A DNA stretch of 64,000 nt from Curtobacterium sp. UNCCL20 (GTDB taxonomy: Bacteria; Actinomycetota; Actinomycetes; Actinomycetales; Microbacteriaceae): NCBI RefSeq assembly GCF_900101675.1, contig NZ_FNKG01000001.1, forward strand, positions 1,347,378 to 1,411,377, written 5' to 3'. The notes under the pieces were generated by a model, which ran no database searches, had not been told where the DNA came from, and saw nothing but the letters and a program-made list of their open reading frames with translations. Every line of letters starts with the position of its first letter. The stretch's first letter is position 1. Below are positions 31,514 to 40,456 of this stretch, in pieces. The translations under genes and the position numbers were made by a program.

Positions 31514-33535
31514 GTGACCGCGCTCGACCTCAGTCGGCAGGACCACCGGCGGCTGACCACCGGCACCGCACGCCGCCGTCTCGTCGCCGTGCGGACCGTC
31601 GCCCTGCTCGCCTCCGTCGCCGGCGTGAACTACATCGTCTGGCGCTGGGCCGCCTCGGTGAACTGGCACTCGTGGTGGATCGCGGTGCCGCTCATCCTCG
31701 CCGAGACGTACAGCGTCATCGACTCACTGCTGTTCGCGTTCGGGGCGTGGAGGCTCCGCGAACGCGGTGAGCCACCGACGAAGCCCTCGTCCGACGTCAC
31801 CGTCGACGTCTTCATCACGACCTACAACGAGCCCGTCGAACTCGTCGTCCGGACCGCACGCGCGGCGAAGGCGATCACGCACCCGCACAGCACCTGGATC
31901 CTCGACGACGGCAACCGCCCGGAGATGCGGGCGGCGGCCGAGTCGCTCGGCATCGGCGTGATCACCCGCGGCGCCGACTGGGTCGACCGTCCCCGGCACG
32001 CCAAGGCCGGCAACCTCAACAACGCCCTCCTCTCGACGCAGGGTGAGTTCCTGCTCATCCTCGACGCCGACCAGGTGCCGGATCCGTCGATCCTCGACCG
32101 CACCCTCGGGTACTTCAAGGACCCCCGGATGGCCCTCGTGCAGACGCCGCAGTGGTTCGAGAACGTGCCCGAGGCGGACCCGCTCGGCAGCCAGGCCCCG
32201 CTCTTCTACGGCCCCATCCAGCAGTCGAAGGACGGCTGGAACGCCGCGTTCTTCTGCGGCTCGAACGCCATCCTCCGGCGCGAGGCGCTGATGCAGCTCG
32301 GCGTGACCCGCTACGTGCGCGAGGTCGAGGCCTCCGTCGCCCGGACCCTGAAGACCTCGCGGAAGCTCCTCGCTCGGTCGCGCGAGACCGAGACCGACCC
32401 GCGGGTGCTCGGCGCGCTCGACGAGGCCGAGGCCGTCATCGACCGCGCACGCGACCAGGTGCAGCGGGGCGAACCACTCGGTGACGTCACGTACGACTTC
32501 CAACGCGGGATCGACGCCATCGCCTTCCGGTTCGCCGCGTCCGACCTCGAAGCCGTCCGGAACGACCTGCAGGAACTCGCGGCGATGTCGACCGACGCCA
32601 ACACCTTCGCCGGGCTCGACGACGCCGCGCTCGACGTGCTCGGGAAACGTGACGCCTCGCCGGTCGCCGCGATCGAGTCCATCGCCGTGCTGGCCCGCGC
32701 GCTCGACGTGAACCGTGACGACGAGGCCCAGCCGATCATGCCGTTGGCGACGATCTCGGTCACCGAGGACATGGCGACCGCGATGCGCCTGCACGGACTC
32801 GGCTGGAAGTCCGCCTACCACGACGAGATCCTCGCGACGGGCCTCGCGCCCGAGGACCTGCCGACCATGCTCGTGCAGCGGCTCCGCTGGGCGCAGGGCA
32901 CCATGCAGGTGTTCTTCCGCGAGAACCCGCTCGTGCAGAAGGGCCTGTCGTGGGGGCAGCGCCTCATGTACTTCTCGACGATGTGGAGCTACCTGTCCGG
33001 GTTCGCCGCGATCGTCTACATCGCGGCCCCGGTGCTCTGCCTGTCGTTCGGCGTCGTCCCCGTCCAGGCGTACAGCGTCGACTTCTTCGCCCGGCTCATC
33101 CCGTTCCTGGTGCTCAACCAGCTGCTGTTCTGGGTGGTGGCCGCCGGCAGACCGACATGGCGCGGGCAGCAGTACTCGCTCGCGCTCTTCCCGGTGTGGA
33201 TCGAGTCGGTCACCAGCGCGTTCGCGAACGTGTTCCGGGGCAAGCCGCTCGGCTTCCGGGTCACCCCGAAAGTCCGTGACGAGTCCGAGCAGAAGCCACG
33301 GTGGGACCTCGTCAAGCCGCAGCTCATCGCGATGGGGGCACTGGTCGCCGCACTCGTGCTCATCGGGATCCGCTACCTGACCGGCCAGGCCTCCGGCATC
33401 GCCCCGCTCGTCAACACCGCGTGGGTCGTCTTCGACCTCTGCATCTTCAGCATCGTGATCCGTGCCGTCCGCTACCGGGGGCCCGGAACCGTCCAGTCCG
33501 AACACGAGTCCAGCACCGCCGGAGGACCCCTGTGA
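31514..33535 (+). CDS. Cellulose-synthase-like family 2 glycosyltransferase
   Basis: 673-residue membrane glycosyltransferase. Two N-terminal helices, a GT2 core and about five C-terminal helices match BcsA topology. Catalytic signatures appear in order: Asp-Asp-Gly, Asp-Ala-Asp (UDP-metal binding), Phe-Cys-Gly-Ser-Asn-Ala, Thr-Glu-Asp (catalytic base) and Gln-Arg-Leu-Arg-Trp (QxxRW). Between the Phe-Cys-Gly block (~247) and Thr-Glu-Asp (~416) is an extra charged helical region of about 140 residues not found in BcsA. There is no PilZ domain. GTG 31514 has GAGGGGG upstream. It starts a three-gene operon with 4-bp overlaps, and the product is probably a beta-glucan or cellulose-like polymer. 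Confidence 0.9.
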   Translation: MTALDLSRQDHRRLTTGTARRRLVAVRTVALLASVAGVNYIVWRWAASVNWHSWWIAVPLILAETYSVIDSLLFAFGAWRLRERGEPPTKPSSDVTVDVFITTYNEPVELVVRTARAAKAITHPHSTWILDDGNRPEMRAAAESLGIGVITRGADWVDRPRHAKAGNLNNALLSTQGEFLLILDADQVPDPSILDRTLGYFKDPRMALVQTPQWFENVPEADPLGSQAPLFYGPIQQSKDGWNAAFFCGSNAILRREALMQLGVTRYVREVEASVARTLKTSRKLLARSRETETDPRVLGALDEAEAVIDRARDQVQRGEPLGDVTYDFQRGIDAIAFRFAASDLEAVRNDLQELAAMSTDANTFAGLDDAALDVLGKRDASPVAAIESIAVLARALDVNRDDEAQPIMPLATISVTEDMATAMRLHGLGWKSAYHDEILATGLAPEDLPTMLVQRLRWAQGTMQVFFRENPLVQKGLSWGQRLMYFSTMWSYLSGFAAIVYIAAPVLCLSFGVVPVQAYSVDFFARLIPFLVLNQLLFWVVAAGRPTWRGQQYSLALFPVWIESVTSAFANVFRGKPLGFRVTPKVRDESEQKPRWDLVKPQLIAMGALVAALVLIGIRYLTGQASGIAPLVNTAWVVFDLCIFSIVIRAVRYRGPGTVQSEHESSTAGGPL

Positions 33536-33945
33536 GCAGCGCCCGCACCCAGTTCGACGTCCCCGCGGTCGTTGCGTCCCTCGACACCGTGCAGGACCGC
33601 TTCGGCCAGTGGTGGGACACCCTCGGGATCGACGACGTGCGGCTCCGGTTCGGCCTCGAGACCGCGGTCGCCGAGATCGCGGCGAACATCGTCGAGCACA
33701 CCCGTCGCACCGACCAGCAGGCGGGTCGGCGCTACACCGTGCAGCTCGACGCCACCGATCGTGAGCTCGTCGCGGTCCTCACCGACAATGGTCTGCCGGC
33801 CGACGTCGACCTCGCCGCGGTCACCATGGCCGACGTCGACGAGGAGTCCGGGCGGGGGTTGGCGCTCGCCATCGCCGCCCTGGACCGGCTCGAGCACCAG
33901 CACGCGGGTGGGCACAACATCTGGACGCTGGCGTGCACTCGATGA
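33532..33945 (+). CDS. RsbW/SpoIIAB-like ATP-binding regulatory protein
   Basis: 137-residue HATPase_c protein of the anti-sigma factor/serine kinase type. The N box (Glu-Ile-Ala-Ala-Asn-Ile-Val-Glu-His) is near residues 47-55, the G1 box (Asp-Asn-Gly-Leu-Pro) near 83 and Gly-Arg-Gly-Leu-Ala near 105. It overlaps the glycosyltransferase stop (GTGA), has GGAGGACC upstream and overlaps the next gene by 4 bp, so it is made together with polymer-synthesis proteins. No STAS antagonist, PP2C phosphatase or sigma factor gene is nearby. It may regulate the synthase through an unlinked partner-switching module. This placement is unusual. Confidence 0.88.
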   Translation: MSSARTQFDVPAVVASLDTVQDRFGQWWDTLGIDDVRLRFGLETAVAEIAANIVEHTRRTDQQAGRRYTVQLDATDRELVAVLTDNGLPADVDLAAVTMADVDEESGRGLALAIAALDRLEHQHAGGHNIWTLACTR

Positions 33946-36446
33946 GGTCCCTGGTGGCCCGCGTGGTCGCCTTCCTCGTGGTGATCGGCACGCTCCTGCT
34001 CGGCGGTGCGCTCCCCGCGTCGGCCGTGCAGGCGTCGACCGCAGCCGCCGTGGCCCCGGCCTCGGGGACGACGTGGTTCGGTCCGGACCTCGACTGGGGT
34101 GACGACGCCCCCGACGGGTACGCCGGCCGGCTCGGCGCCACCCCGTCGATGTACGGCGTCGACGTCGACTACCCCCTCACCGGCAGTGCGCGGAAGGAAC
34201 TCCTCCGCGCGACGCGGGCAGCGGCGGCCCAGGGGGCGGTCCTGGTCGTGAGCCTCGACCCGGCCCGGTCCCTCCGCTCCCTCGACTCCGCGGACGCCCG
34301 GTCCGCGAACGCCCTCTTCGAGGAGGTCCACGAGCAGTACGACACCCAGGTGCTCGTGCGGTTCGCCCCGCAGATGAACGGCACGTGGGTGCGGTGGGGT
34401 CAGCAGCCGACGCAGTACGTCAAGGCGTTCCGAGCCCTCGCCACGGCGGTGCACGGCGGCAGCTCCGGCGCCCTGATGGTCTGGTCGCCCTCGTACGGCG
34501 CCGGGTACCCGTTCGGTGAGTCCGCGGGGCGCCTGCAGGACCTGTCCGCGACCGACGTGGCGAAGCTCGACACGAACGGTGACGGAGCGCTGACCGCGGC
34601 GGACGACCCCTACGAGCCGTACTGGCCGGGCGACTCGGCGGTCGACTGGGTCGGGCTGTCGATGTACTCGTTCGGCAAGGGCAAGGCGACCGAGGCAGCG
34701 GGCCGCGACGTGCCGCTCACCCGGAACGACGTCCCCGACGCCGGCGAGGTCGACGCACGCTTCGACGAACGGTGGGGCTACGAGCAGCCGCAGCCGGGGA
34801 ACTTCTACGACCGGTTCGCCGCCGCGGACGACCGCCCGATGCTCCTCGACACCGGCGCGCTGTACGTCCACTCGCTGCGGGGCGACGCCGAACTGTCCGT
34901 CAAGCAGGGCTGGTGGCGGCAGGTCCTCGGCGCCGTGCAGGACCGACCGCTCATCCGGGGTGTCACGTTCCTCGAGACGAACCGGCGCGAACCCGAAGCA
35001 GGTGGACGGGTCGCCGACTGGCGCGACACGGCGGTGCCGGGCATCGCCGGCTCGTTGCGCACCGACCTCGAGCAGGCGGGGCACTTCGTGTTCGGTCCGG
35101 TGACCGACCGGGTGACGCCCCAGGCCGGTGCCGCGGCGACCGACCAGCAGTACGACACCGGCGGCGACCAGATGGCGTGGATCGTCTGGTGCGCGGTGGG
35201 CCTGGCGATCGTGTTCCTGCTGAGCGGGGTGTTCGGCCGACTGCTGCCGAGCTGGCGGTACCCGGACGACGGCAAACCCGGCCGTGACCTCCGGCTCGAC
35301 CTGTTCCGCGGCTTCATCATCCTCGCGGTGGTGATCACCCACATCGAGATCGGCGGCCCGTACTCGTACATCACGCTGCACGCCGTCGGGGCGATCACCG
35401 GCGCCGAGATGTTCGTGTTCCTGTCCGGCATGGTCCTCGGCATGACGTACCCGTTCGCCATCAAGAAGTTCGGCGAGTGGGCGGCTGCGGTCGGGGCGTG
35501 GAAGCGGGCGCGCAAGCAGTACCTCGTCACGCTCGGGGTGATCCTCGTCGTCTTCGCGCTGAGCTTCGTCCCGTTCCTGAACACCGACGCGATCACGACC
35601 TTCACCGACCGGGGTACCGGCACCGGCGGCGTCGGTGCCGAGGGTCGTGTCTACGACCTCTACCCGAACGCGATGCAGCTGCTGGCCTACCCGCCGCCCT
35701 GGTACGCCATCCGGCAGTTCCTGCTGCTCGAGATGGGACCGTGGCCGTTCAACATCATGGGCCTCTTCGTGGTGCTGAGCCTGTTCATCCCGGTGTTCAT
35801 GTGGGTGATCCGCCGCGGCTTCTGGTGGGCGCTCCTCGTCGTCAGCTGGGCGCTGTACGTCTTCCAGGCGGTCAACCCCGACTTCCGGCCGCTGAACTCG
35901 CAGTTCGAGTCGGTCTTCCCGCTGCTCACCTGGCAGGTCGTGTTCACGCACGGGCTCGTGCTCGGGTACTACCGGCGGCAGATCATCGGCGCGCTCACCG
36001 GGCGGCTCGGCAAGGTGCTGATCGGCATCGGGATCGGCGGGTACGCGCTGTTCCTCGTGTACGTGTGGGCCGGCAACCAGTTCGGGTTCGTGCCGGCGCC
36101 GTTCCCCGCGTCGATGTACGACCAGCTGTACAACACGGCGTACCAGCGCGTCGACCTGCAGTGGGGCCGCCTGGTCGACATCGCGTTCTTCGCGATCGTG
36201 TCGTACGCGATCCTGACGGTGTTCTGGAAACCGATCGCGACGGTGATCGGCTGGCTCTGGATCCCGATCGGGCAGGCCAGTCTCTACGTGTTCGTCTGGC
36301 AGGTGTTCTTCGCGCTCGCGATCGCGTCGATCCCCGGCCTCGACTGGGGCAACCCCTGGATCGGCTTCGCGACCCACAGCCTGCTGATCCTCCTCGCCTG
36401 GTACATGGTGCGGAAGAAGTTCCTCTTCGCGGTCATCCCGCGCTGA
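33942..36446 (+). CDS. GH26-like domain fused to an OpgC-type acyltransferase
   Basis: 834-residue two-part protein. A signal peptide (cleavage near Ala-Ser-Ala, residue 28) precedes an extracellular GH26-like domain (about 40-390) with Val-Arg-Phe-Ala-Pro-Gln-Met-Asn-Gly-Thr-Trp and Val-Trp-Ser-Pro-Ser-Tyr. After a helix near 405 comes an OpgC/acyltransferase_3 domain (about 440-834) of about ten helices, with Arg-Leu-Asp-Leu-Phe-Arg-Gly-Phe and Thr-His-Ile. The GH26 acid/base Glu (normally in Glu-Met-Asn-Gly) is Gln144, and the nucleophile position is Asp303. The domain is therefore probably a binding module, not a hydrolase. OpgC proteins add succinyl groups to glucans, so a role in modifying the polymer made by the GT2 is likely. 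Confidence 0.87.
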   Translation: MRSLVARVVAFLVVIGTLLLGGALPASAVQASTAAAVAPASGTTWFGPDLDWGDDAPDGYAGRLGATPSMYGVDVDYPLTGSARKELLRATRAAAAQGAVLVVSLDPARSLRSLDSADARSANALFEEVHEQYDTQVLVRFAPQMNGTWVRWGQQPTQYVKAFRALATAVHGGSSGALMVWSPSYGAGYPFGESAGRLQDLSATDVAKLDTNGDGALTAADDPYEPYWPGDSAVDWVGLSMYSFGKGKATEAAGRDVPLTRNDVPDAGEVDARFDERWGYEQPQPGNFYDRFAAADDRPMLLDTGALYVHSLRGDAELSVKQGWWRQVLGAVQDRPLIRGVTFLETNRREPEAGGRVADWRDTAVPGIAGSLRTDLEQAGHFVFGPVTDRVTPQAGAAATDQQYDTGGDQMAWIVWCAVGLAIVFLLSGVFGRLLPSWRYPDDGKPGRDLRLDLFRGFIILAVVITHIEIGGPYSYITLHAVGAITGAEMFVFLSGMVLGMTYPFAIKKFGEWAAAVGAWKRARKQYLVTLGVILVVFALSFVPFLNTDAITTFTDRGTGTGGVGAEGRVYDLYPNAMQLLAYPPPWYAIRQFLLLEMGPWPFNIMGLFVVLSLFIPVFMWVIRRGFWWALLVVSWALYVFQAVNPDFRPLNSQFESVFPLLTWQVVFTHGLVLGYYRRQIIGALTGRLGKVLIGIGIGGYALFLVYVWAGNQFGFVPAPFPASMYDQLYNTAYQRVDLQWGRLVDIAFFAIVSYAILTVFWKPIATVIGWLWIPIGQASLYVFVWQVFFALAIASIPGLDWGNPWIGFATHSLLILLAWYMVRKKFLFAVIPR

Positions 36447-36491
36447 CGCGCGACGGGATGCGATCGCACCACGTGCGGTGGACCGACCGGA

Positions 36492-36537
36492 ACGGACTGG
36501 AGGCGCGGTGCCAGCTGGCACCGCGCCTCCAGTCCGT
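36492..36537. repeat. Intergenic palindrome, ACGGACTGGAGGC subtype
   Basis: 46-bp perfect palindrome identical to 16267-16312, between the converging acyltransferase and oxidoreductase genes. Identity to a copy 20 kb away implies recent spread or conversion. Confidence 0.92.
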
Positions 36538-36549
36538 CACCTGGTCGCG

Positions 36550-37665
36550 TCAGCCGAGGGCGGCCGCATCCGGCGAACCGGTCGCGAGCGCACCACGGAC
36601 CGATTCCCACGACGCGAGCCGCTCGCGGATCGCGTCGTCCCGCTCGGCCTCGAGTGCCGCCGCGTGTGCCTGTTCGAGCACCTCGTCGATGACGATCCGG
36701 TGACCCGACCGGGCGGACGCGATCGCGGCGTCGACCATCGTGAGGCTCATCACGTTGCCGTGCACCTCGCCGTCCGGGGTCTCACCGGACCGGACCGCGC
36801 GGACGAACGACGCGAGCGAACCGGCGATCTCGTTGCCGACGCTCGGAGCCGTCTCCGGGCTGCCGGGGGTGCCGTCCAGGTCGCTCCACGGGTCGTGGTC
36901 GCCGTCCCAGAGCGCGGTGCCCGCCGCTCCGGAGGCGCGCCAGTCGCCGTTCCAGGACGTCTCCGCGCCCGGGGCGCACCACGAGCCGTCGTAGACGTAC
37001 CGGACGTCGTCCTCGAACGCGAAGACCGCGGCCGCGGCGGCGTCGCCGCGGTACCAGGACCACGACGGGTTCCACGACTCGCAGTACACCGAGACCGGGT
37101 CCCGCTCGAGCACGTACCGCGCGGAGTCGAACGCGTGGATCGCCATGTCGAGCAGCAGGACGTCGTCCATCTCCTCGCGGAAGCCACCGAAGTGCGGGGC
37201 CTTCGCGAAGCGCGTGCTGAGGCCGCCCACGGCACCGAGGGAGCGGACGTGCTGCCGGAACGCGACGAGCTGGTCGTTGTACCGGCGGGACTGCGACACC
37301 ATGAACAGCTTGCCGGTGGCCTCGGCTGCGGCGGCCAGGGCGAGCGCCTCGGCGACCGTCTGCGCTGCCGGCTTCTCGCCGAGGACCGGGAGCCCGGCAC
37401 GGAGGGCCTGGAGCGTGACCGGGTGGTGCGCGACGGGCACGGTGATGTCGAGCACGGCCTCGGCGCCCGTCTCGGCGGCGAGGATCGTCAGGTCGGTGCC
37501 GACCGGGATCCCGGGATCGCCCGCGACGGCGGCTCCGGCCCGGGCAGCATCGAGGTCCAGGTCGACGATGCCGACCAGTTCGACGTCCGGATCGGCGGCA
37601 ACCGTGCTGAGCCAGGCGCGGCCCATCCCGCCCGCGCCGACCTGGAGGACGCGCAGCGCGCTCAA
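36550..37665 (-). CDS. Gfo/Idh/MocA oxidoreductase, ThuB-like
   Basis: 371-residue NAD(P)-dependent sugar oxidoreductase. The Rossmann motif Val-Gly-Ala-Gly-Gly-Met-Gly is at residues 8-14, Gly-Glu-Lys-Pro-Ala-Ala is the family EKP motif, and a His-containing alpha-helix (Asp-Met-Ala-Ile-His-Ala-Phe-Asp) provides a catalytic-type His. The start is TTG 37665, overlapping the ThuA stop, with GGAGG 7 nt upstream. The pair ThuA-ThuB with a CUT1 importer matches the trehalose/maltose/sucrose utilisation (thu) operon, where the disaccharide is oxidised at C3 (established). The substrate here is inferred to be a disaccharide or glycoside. Confidence 0.87.
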   Translation of the reverse strand: MSALRVLQVGAGGMGRAWLSTVAADPDVELVGIVDLDLDAARAGAAVAGDPGIPVGTDLTILAAETGAEAVLDITVPVAHHPVTLQALRAGLPVLGEKPAAQTVAEALALAAAAEATGKLFMVSQSRRYNDQLVAFRQHVRSLGAVGGLSTRFAKAPHFGGFREEMDDVLLLDMAIHAFDSARYVLERDPVSVYCESWNPSWSWYRGDAAAAAVFAFEDDVRYVYDGSWCAPGAETSWNGDWRASGAAGTALWDGDHDPWSDLDGTPGSPETAPSVGNEIAGSLASFVRAVRSGETPDGEVHGNVMSLTMVDAAIASARSGHRIVIDEVLEQAHAAALEAERDDAIRERLASWESVRGALATGSPDAAALG

Positions 37666-38471
37666 GCGGACACCTCCGCGTCCTCGACCGGGGCGTCGTC
37701 GAACGGGCCGCGGTAGTGCTGCCCGTCGAAGTACTCGCCGAGGTCGTAGCGGCGGAGCGTCGGGATCTCCCGCTCGCGCTCCGGTCGCGCCCACTCGGTG
37801 GCGTTCGCGATCACACGCCGGACGTCCTTGTGGTGGTACACGGGGAAGTCCTGGTCGCCCGGGGAGAAGTAGAAGATCTTCCCGAGGCCGCGGCGGTACG
37901 TCATGCCGCTCCGGAAGACCTCGCCGCCGGTGAAGCCCGAGATGAAGACGAGCTCGTCGGGGGTGGGGACGTCGAAGTACTCGCCGTACATCTCCTGCTC
38001 GGGGATGACGATCGGGTTCGGGACGCCGCGCGTGATGGGGTGCTGCGGGTTCACGGTCCAGACGAGCTCCTGGTCGTGCTCGCTGCGCCAGCGGAGGGTG
38101 CAGGTGGTGCCCATCAGCTTCCCGAAGATCTTCGACCAGTGGCCCGAGTGCAGCACCAGGAGCCCCATCCCCGAGAGGACGTGCTTGTGCACCCGGTCGA
38201 CGACCGCGTCGTCGACGTCCTGGTGTGCCGCGTGGCCCCACCAGGTGAGCACGTCGGTCTGGCTGAGGACCTCGTCGGTGAGGCCGTGCTCGGGTTCCTG
38301 CATCGTCGCGGTGCGGACGACGGCGTCCGGGAGGTTCTCGCGGATGCCGTCGGCGATGGCACCGTGCATGCCGTCGGGGTAGCGGTCCGCCACGTGCTGC
38401 TCGACCTGCTCGTGGACGTTCTCGCCCCAGACGGTGATGCGGAGCGGGGTGGTGGAGGTGGTGTCGGTCAT
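37662..38471 (-). CDS. ThuA-like domain protein
   Basis: 269-residue protein of the ThuA family (class I glutamine-amidotransferase-like fold). It begins Ile-Thr-Val-Trp-Gly-Glu-Asn-Val-His-Glu and contains Leu-Thr-Trp-Trp-Gly-His-Ala, Leu-His-Ser-Gly-His-Trp-Ser-Lys, and Gly-Leu-Gly-Lys-Ile-Phe-Tyr-Phe-Ser-Pro-Gly near the end, all ThuA hallmarks. ThuA acts with ThuB on 3-keto disaccharides, and recent work on related proteins points to 3-keto-glycoside processing. It overlaps the ThuB-like gene. ATG 38471 follows the permease gene by about 90 bp in the same operon. Confidence 0.9.
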   Translation of the reverse strand: MTDTTSTTPLRITVWGENVHEQVEQHVADRYPDGMHGAIADGIRENLPDAVVRTATMQEPEHGLTDEVLSQTDVLTWWGHAAHQDVDDAVVDRVHKHVLSGMGLLVLHSGHWSKIFGKLMGTTCTLRWRSEHDQELVWTVNPQHPITRGVPNPIVIPEQEMYGEYFDVPTPDELVFISGFTGGEVFRSGMTYRRGLGKIFYFSPGDQDFPVYHHKDVRRVIANATEWARPEREREIPTLRRYDLGEYFDGQHYRGPFDDAPVEDAEVSA

Positions 38472-38562
38472 GTCGTTCGTTCTTCTTCCCTGACGAGGGT
38501 GGTTCGTGGATGGCGTACCCGCGCGGGGCGCCTCGGCGGCCCGTGCGGCTCGGGGACGGCGG

Positions 38563-39450
38563 TCACTTGACCGCGCCGCCGAGCGCGCCGGCGGAGATGT
38601 ACTTCTGGGCGAAGACCAGCAGGACGGCCGCAGGCAGGGATGCCAGGACCGAGGTGGCCATGACGGGTCCCCAGTCGGTGACGTTCGAGCCGATGTAGTT
38701 GTAGATGCCGAGCGTGATCGGTCGGACGGCGGTCGTCGACGTCAGGGTCAGCGCGATGAGGAAGTCGCCCCAGGCACCGAGGAACGTGAACAGCGCCGCG
38801 GTGACGATGGCGTTCCGGCTGATCGGGACGACGATCGACACGAAGGCGCGGAAGTCGCTGGCGCCGTCGACGAGTGCGGCTTCCACCAGGCTCGGCGGGA
38901 TCGACTCCATGAACGCCCGCATGAGCAGGATCGCGAAGGGGACCTGGACGGCGCTGTCCGCCAGGATCAGGCCGACGTAGCTGTTCAGCAGCCCGACGTT
39001 GTTGAACAGCGTGTAGAGCGCGTTCGCGATAACGATCGCCGGGATCATCTGGGTGATGAGCAGCACGAGCAGGAACACCCGTGTGCCGCGCATCCGGAAG
39101 CGGGCCAGGCCGTAGGCAGCCGGCGTGGCGACGACGAGCGTCAGCACGACCGTGCCGAGTCCGATGATCATGCTGGAGACGAAGTTCTGTCCCTGCTGCG
39201 CGAACGCCGCCTGGTAGCCGGCGAAGGTCGGGTTCCAGGGGAACCACGTCGCCGTGGCCGCTCCGGACGTGGCTTGCAGGCTCGTGTTCACCATCCAGTA
39301 GACGGGGAACACCATGATCGCCAGGAAGACGATGCCGAGGATCGTGAACGGGATGCCCTTCACCCCGCGAGGACGCCGCGGCTGTGACGTCCGCTTGGTC
39401 GTGATCGCTCGAGTGGCGGTCACGGTCTGGTTCGCGAGTCCGACGCTCAT
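38563..39450 (-). CDS. CUT1 sugar ABC transporter permease, MalG-like
   Basis: 295-residue permease with six helices and the EAA loop (Glu-Ala-Ala-Leu-Val-Asp-Gly-Ala-Ser) near residues 190-198. The C-terminal Gly-Ala-Leu-Gly-Gly-Ala-Val-Lys is the MalG-type ending that reaches the ATPase. It overlaps the MalF-like gene by 4 bp. It forms the channel with that protein for sugar uptake delivered by the binding lipoprotein. No ATPase gene occurs in this operon. Confidence 0.92.
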   Translation of the reverse strand: MSVGLANQTVTATRAITTKRTSQPRRPRGVKGIPFTILGIVFLAIMVFPVYWMVNTSLQATSGAATATWFPWNPTFAGYQAAFAQQGQNFVSSMIIGLGTVVLTLVVATPAAYGLARFRMRGTRVFLLVLLITQMIPAIVIANALYTLFNNVGLLNSYVGLILADSAVQVPFAILLMRAFMESIPPSLVEAALVDGASDFRAFVSIVVPISRNAIVTAALFTFLGAWGDFLIALTLTSTTAVRPITLGIYNYIGSNVTDWGPVMATSVLASLPAAVLLVFAQKYISAGALGGAVK

Positions 39451-40397
39451 TCGTCGACCGCCTTCCGGGAGATGGCGATGTAGACCATCGCGAAGACGAA
39501 CGAGACGACGATGAGGACGTTACTCACCGCGGCACCGATGCCGAACTGGAAGTTGATGAACGACTGGTGGTAGGCGTTCGTCGCGAGGGTCTGGGTGGAG
39601 TTCGCGGGTCCGCCACCGGTGAGGCCGAGGATGATGTCCACGACCTTCAGCGTGTAGACCACCCCGAGCACGACCACGACGCTGACCACCGACCGGATGC
39701 TCGGCCACGTGATGTACCAGAACGCCTTGAAGCCCGTGGCACCGTCGAGCGCCCCGGCTTCGTAGAGTTCCGGCGGCACCGACTGCAGCCCGCTGTAGAG
39801 GATCGTCGTGTTGAAGGGGATGCCGAGCCAGACGTTCACGCCGATGACCGCGATGAGCGCCAGGCTCGGGCTGACGAGCCACGGCACGGGGGCGATCCCG
39901 ACCAGGCCGAGCAGCTGGTTCAGTGCGCCGCTGTCCTGGTCGAGCAGCCACTTCCACACCGCGCTCGAGGCGATGAGGGGCAGCAGCCACGGCAGGAGCA
40001 GCAGTCCGCGCAGGAAGCCCGACAGCGGGAAGTGCCGCCGGAAGAACAGCGCGAGGCTCAGCCCGATCACGAACTGCAGGACGATCGAGCCGGCGGTGAA
40101 CAGTGCCGTGTTCACGAGGCTCGTCGTGAACACCGCGCTCTGGAACACCTGGATGTAGTTGCCGAGGCCCACCCAGGGGGCCTCGCCCGTGAAGAACGTC
40201 GCGGTCGTGTAGTCCTGGAAGGACATGATGATGTTCTTCACGACGGGGTAGCCGAAGAAGACGGCCACGAAGACCGCTGCCGGCACCACGAAGAGCCATC
40301 GTGTCAGGCCGGATCGGAACCGGGCACGTCGCTGCCCGGGTCGGGGGGTCACCGCGGGCAACGTCGCCCGTGGTCGTGTCTGTGTCGAGGCGCTCAC
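39447..40397 (-). CDS. CUT1 sugar ABC transporter permease, MalF-like
   Basis: 316-residue permease with six helices and the EAA loop Glu-Ala-Gly-Ala-Leu-Asp-Gly-Ala (near residues 206-213). The start is GTG 40397, with GGAAAGG 9 nt upstream; an upstream in-frame GTG (40418) overlaps this ribosome site and was rejected. It partners the MalG-like permease and lies 59 bp after the binding-protein gene. The N-terminus is Arg/Pro-rich and cytoplasmic. Confidence 0.9.
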   Translation of the reverse strand: MSASTQTRPRATLPAVTPRPGQRRARFRSGLTRWLFVVPAAVFVAVFFGYPVVKNIIMSFQDYTTATFFTGEAPWVGLGNYIQVFQSAVFTTSLVNTALFTAGSIVLQFVIGLSLALFFRRHFPLSGFLRGLLLLPWLLPLIASSAVWKWLLDQDSGALNQLLGLVGIAPVPWLVSPSLALIAVIGVNVWLGIPFNTTILYSGLQSVPPELYEAGALDGATGFKAFWYITWPSIRSVVSVVVVLGVVYTLKVVDIILGLTGGGPANSTQTLATNAYHQSFINFQFGIGAAVSNVLIVVSFVFAMVYIAISRKAVDE

Positions 40398-40456
40398 GCC
40401 GGGGGTCCTTTCCTCCACGCCGGAGGGAGCCGGCCGGGCGGCCGGCTCCCGGACTG

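Noticed and set aside
33732..36521. 929-codon minus-strand frame opposite the GH26-OpgC gene
   Set aside because: It is an antisense shadow with Arg/Glu/Asp/His-rich, featureless sequence. The + strand has signal peptide, membrane helices and two recognisable domains.
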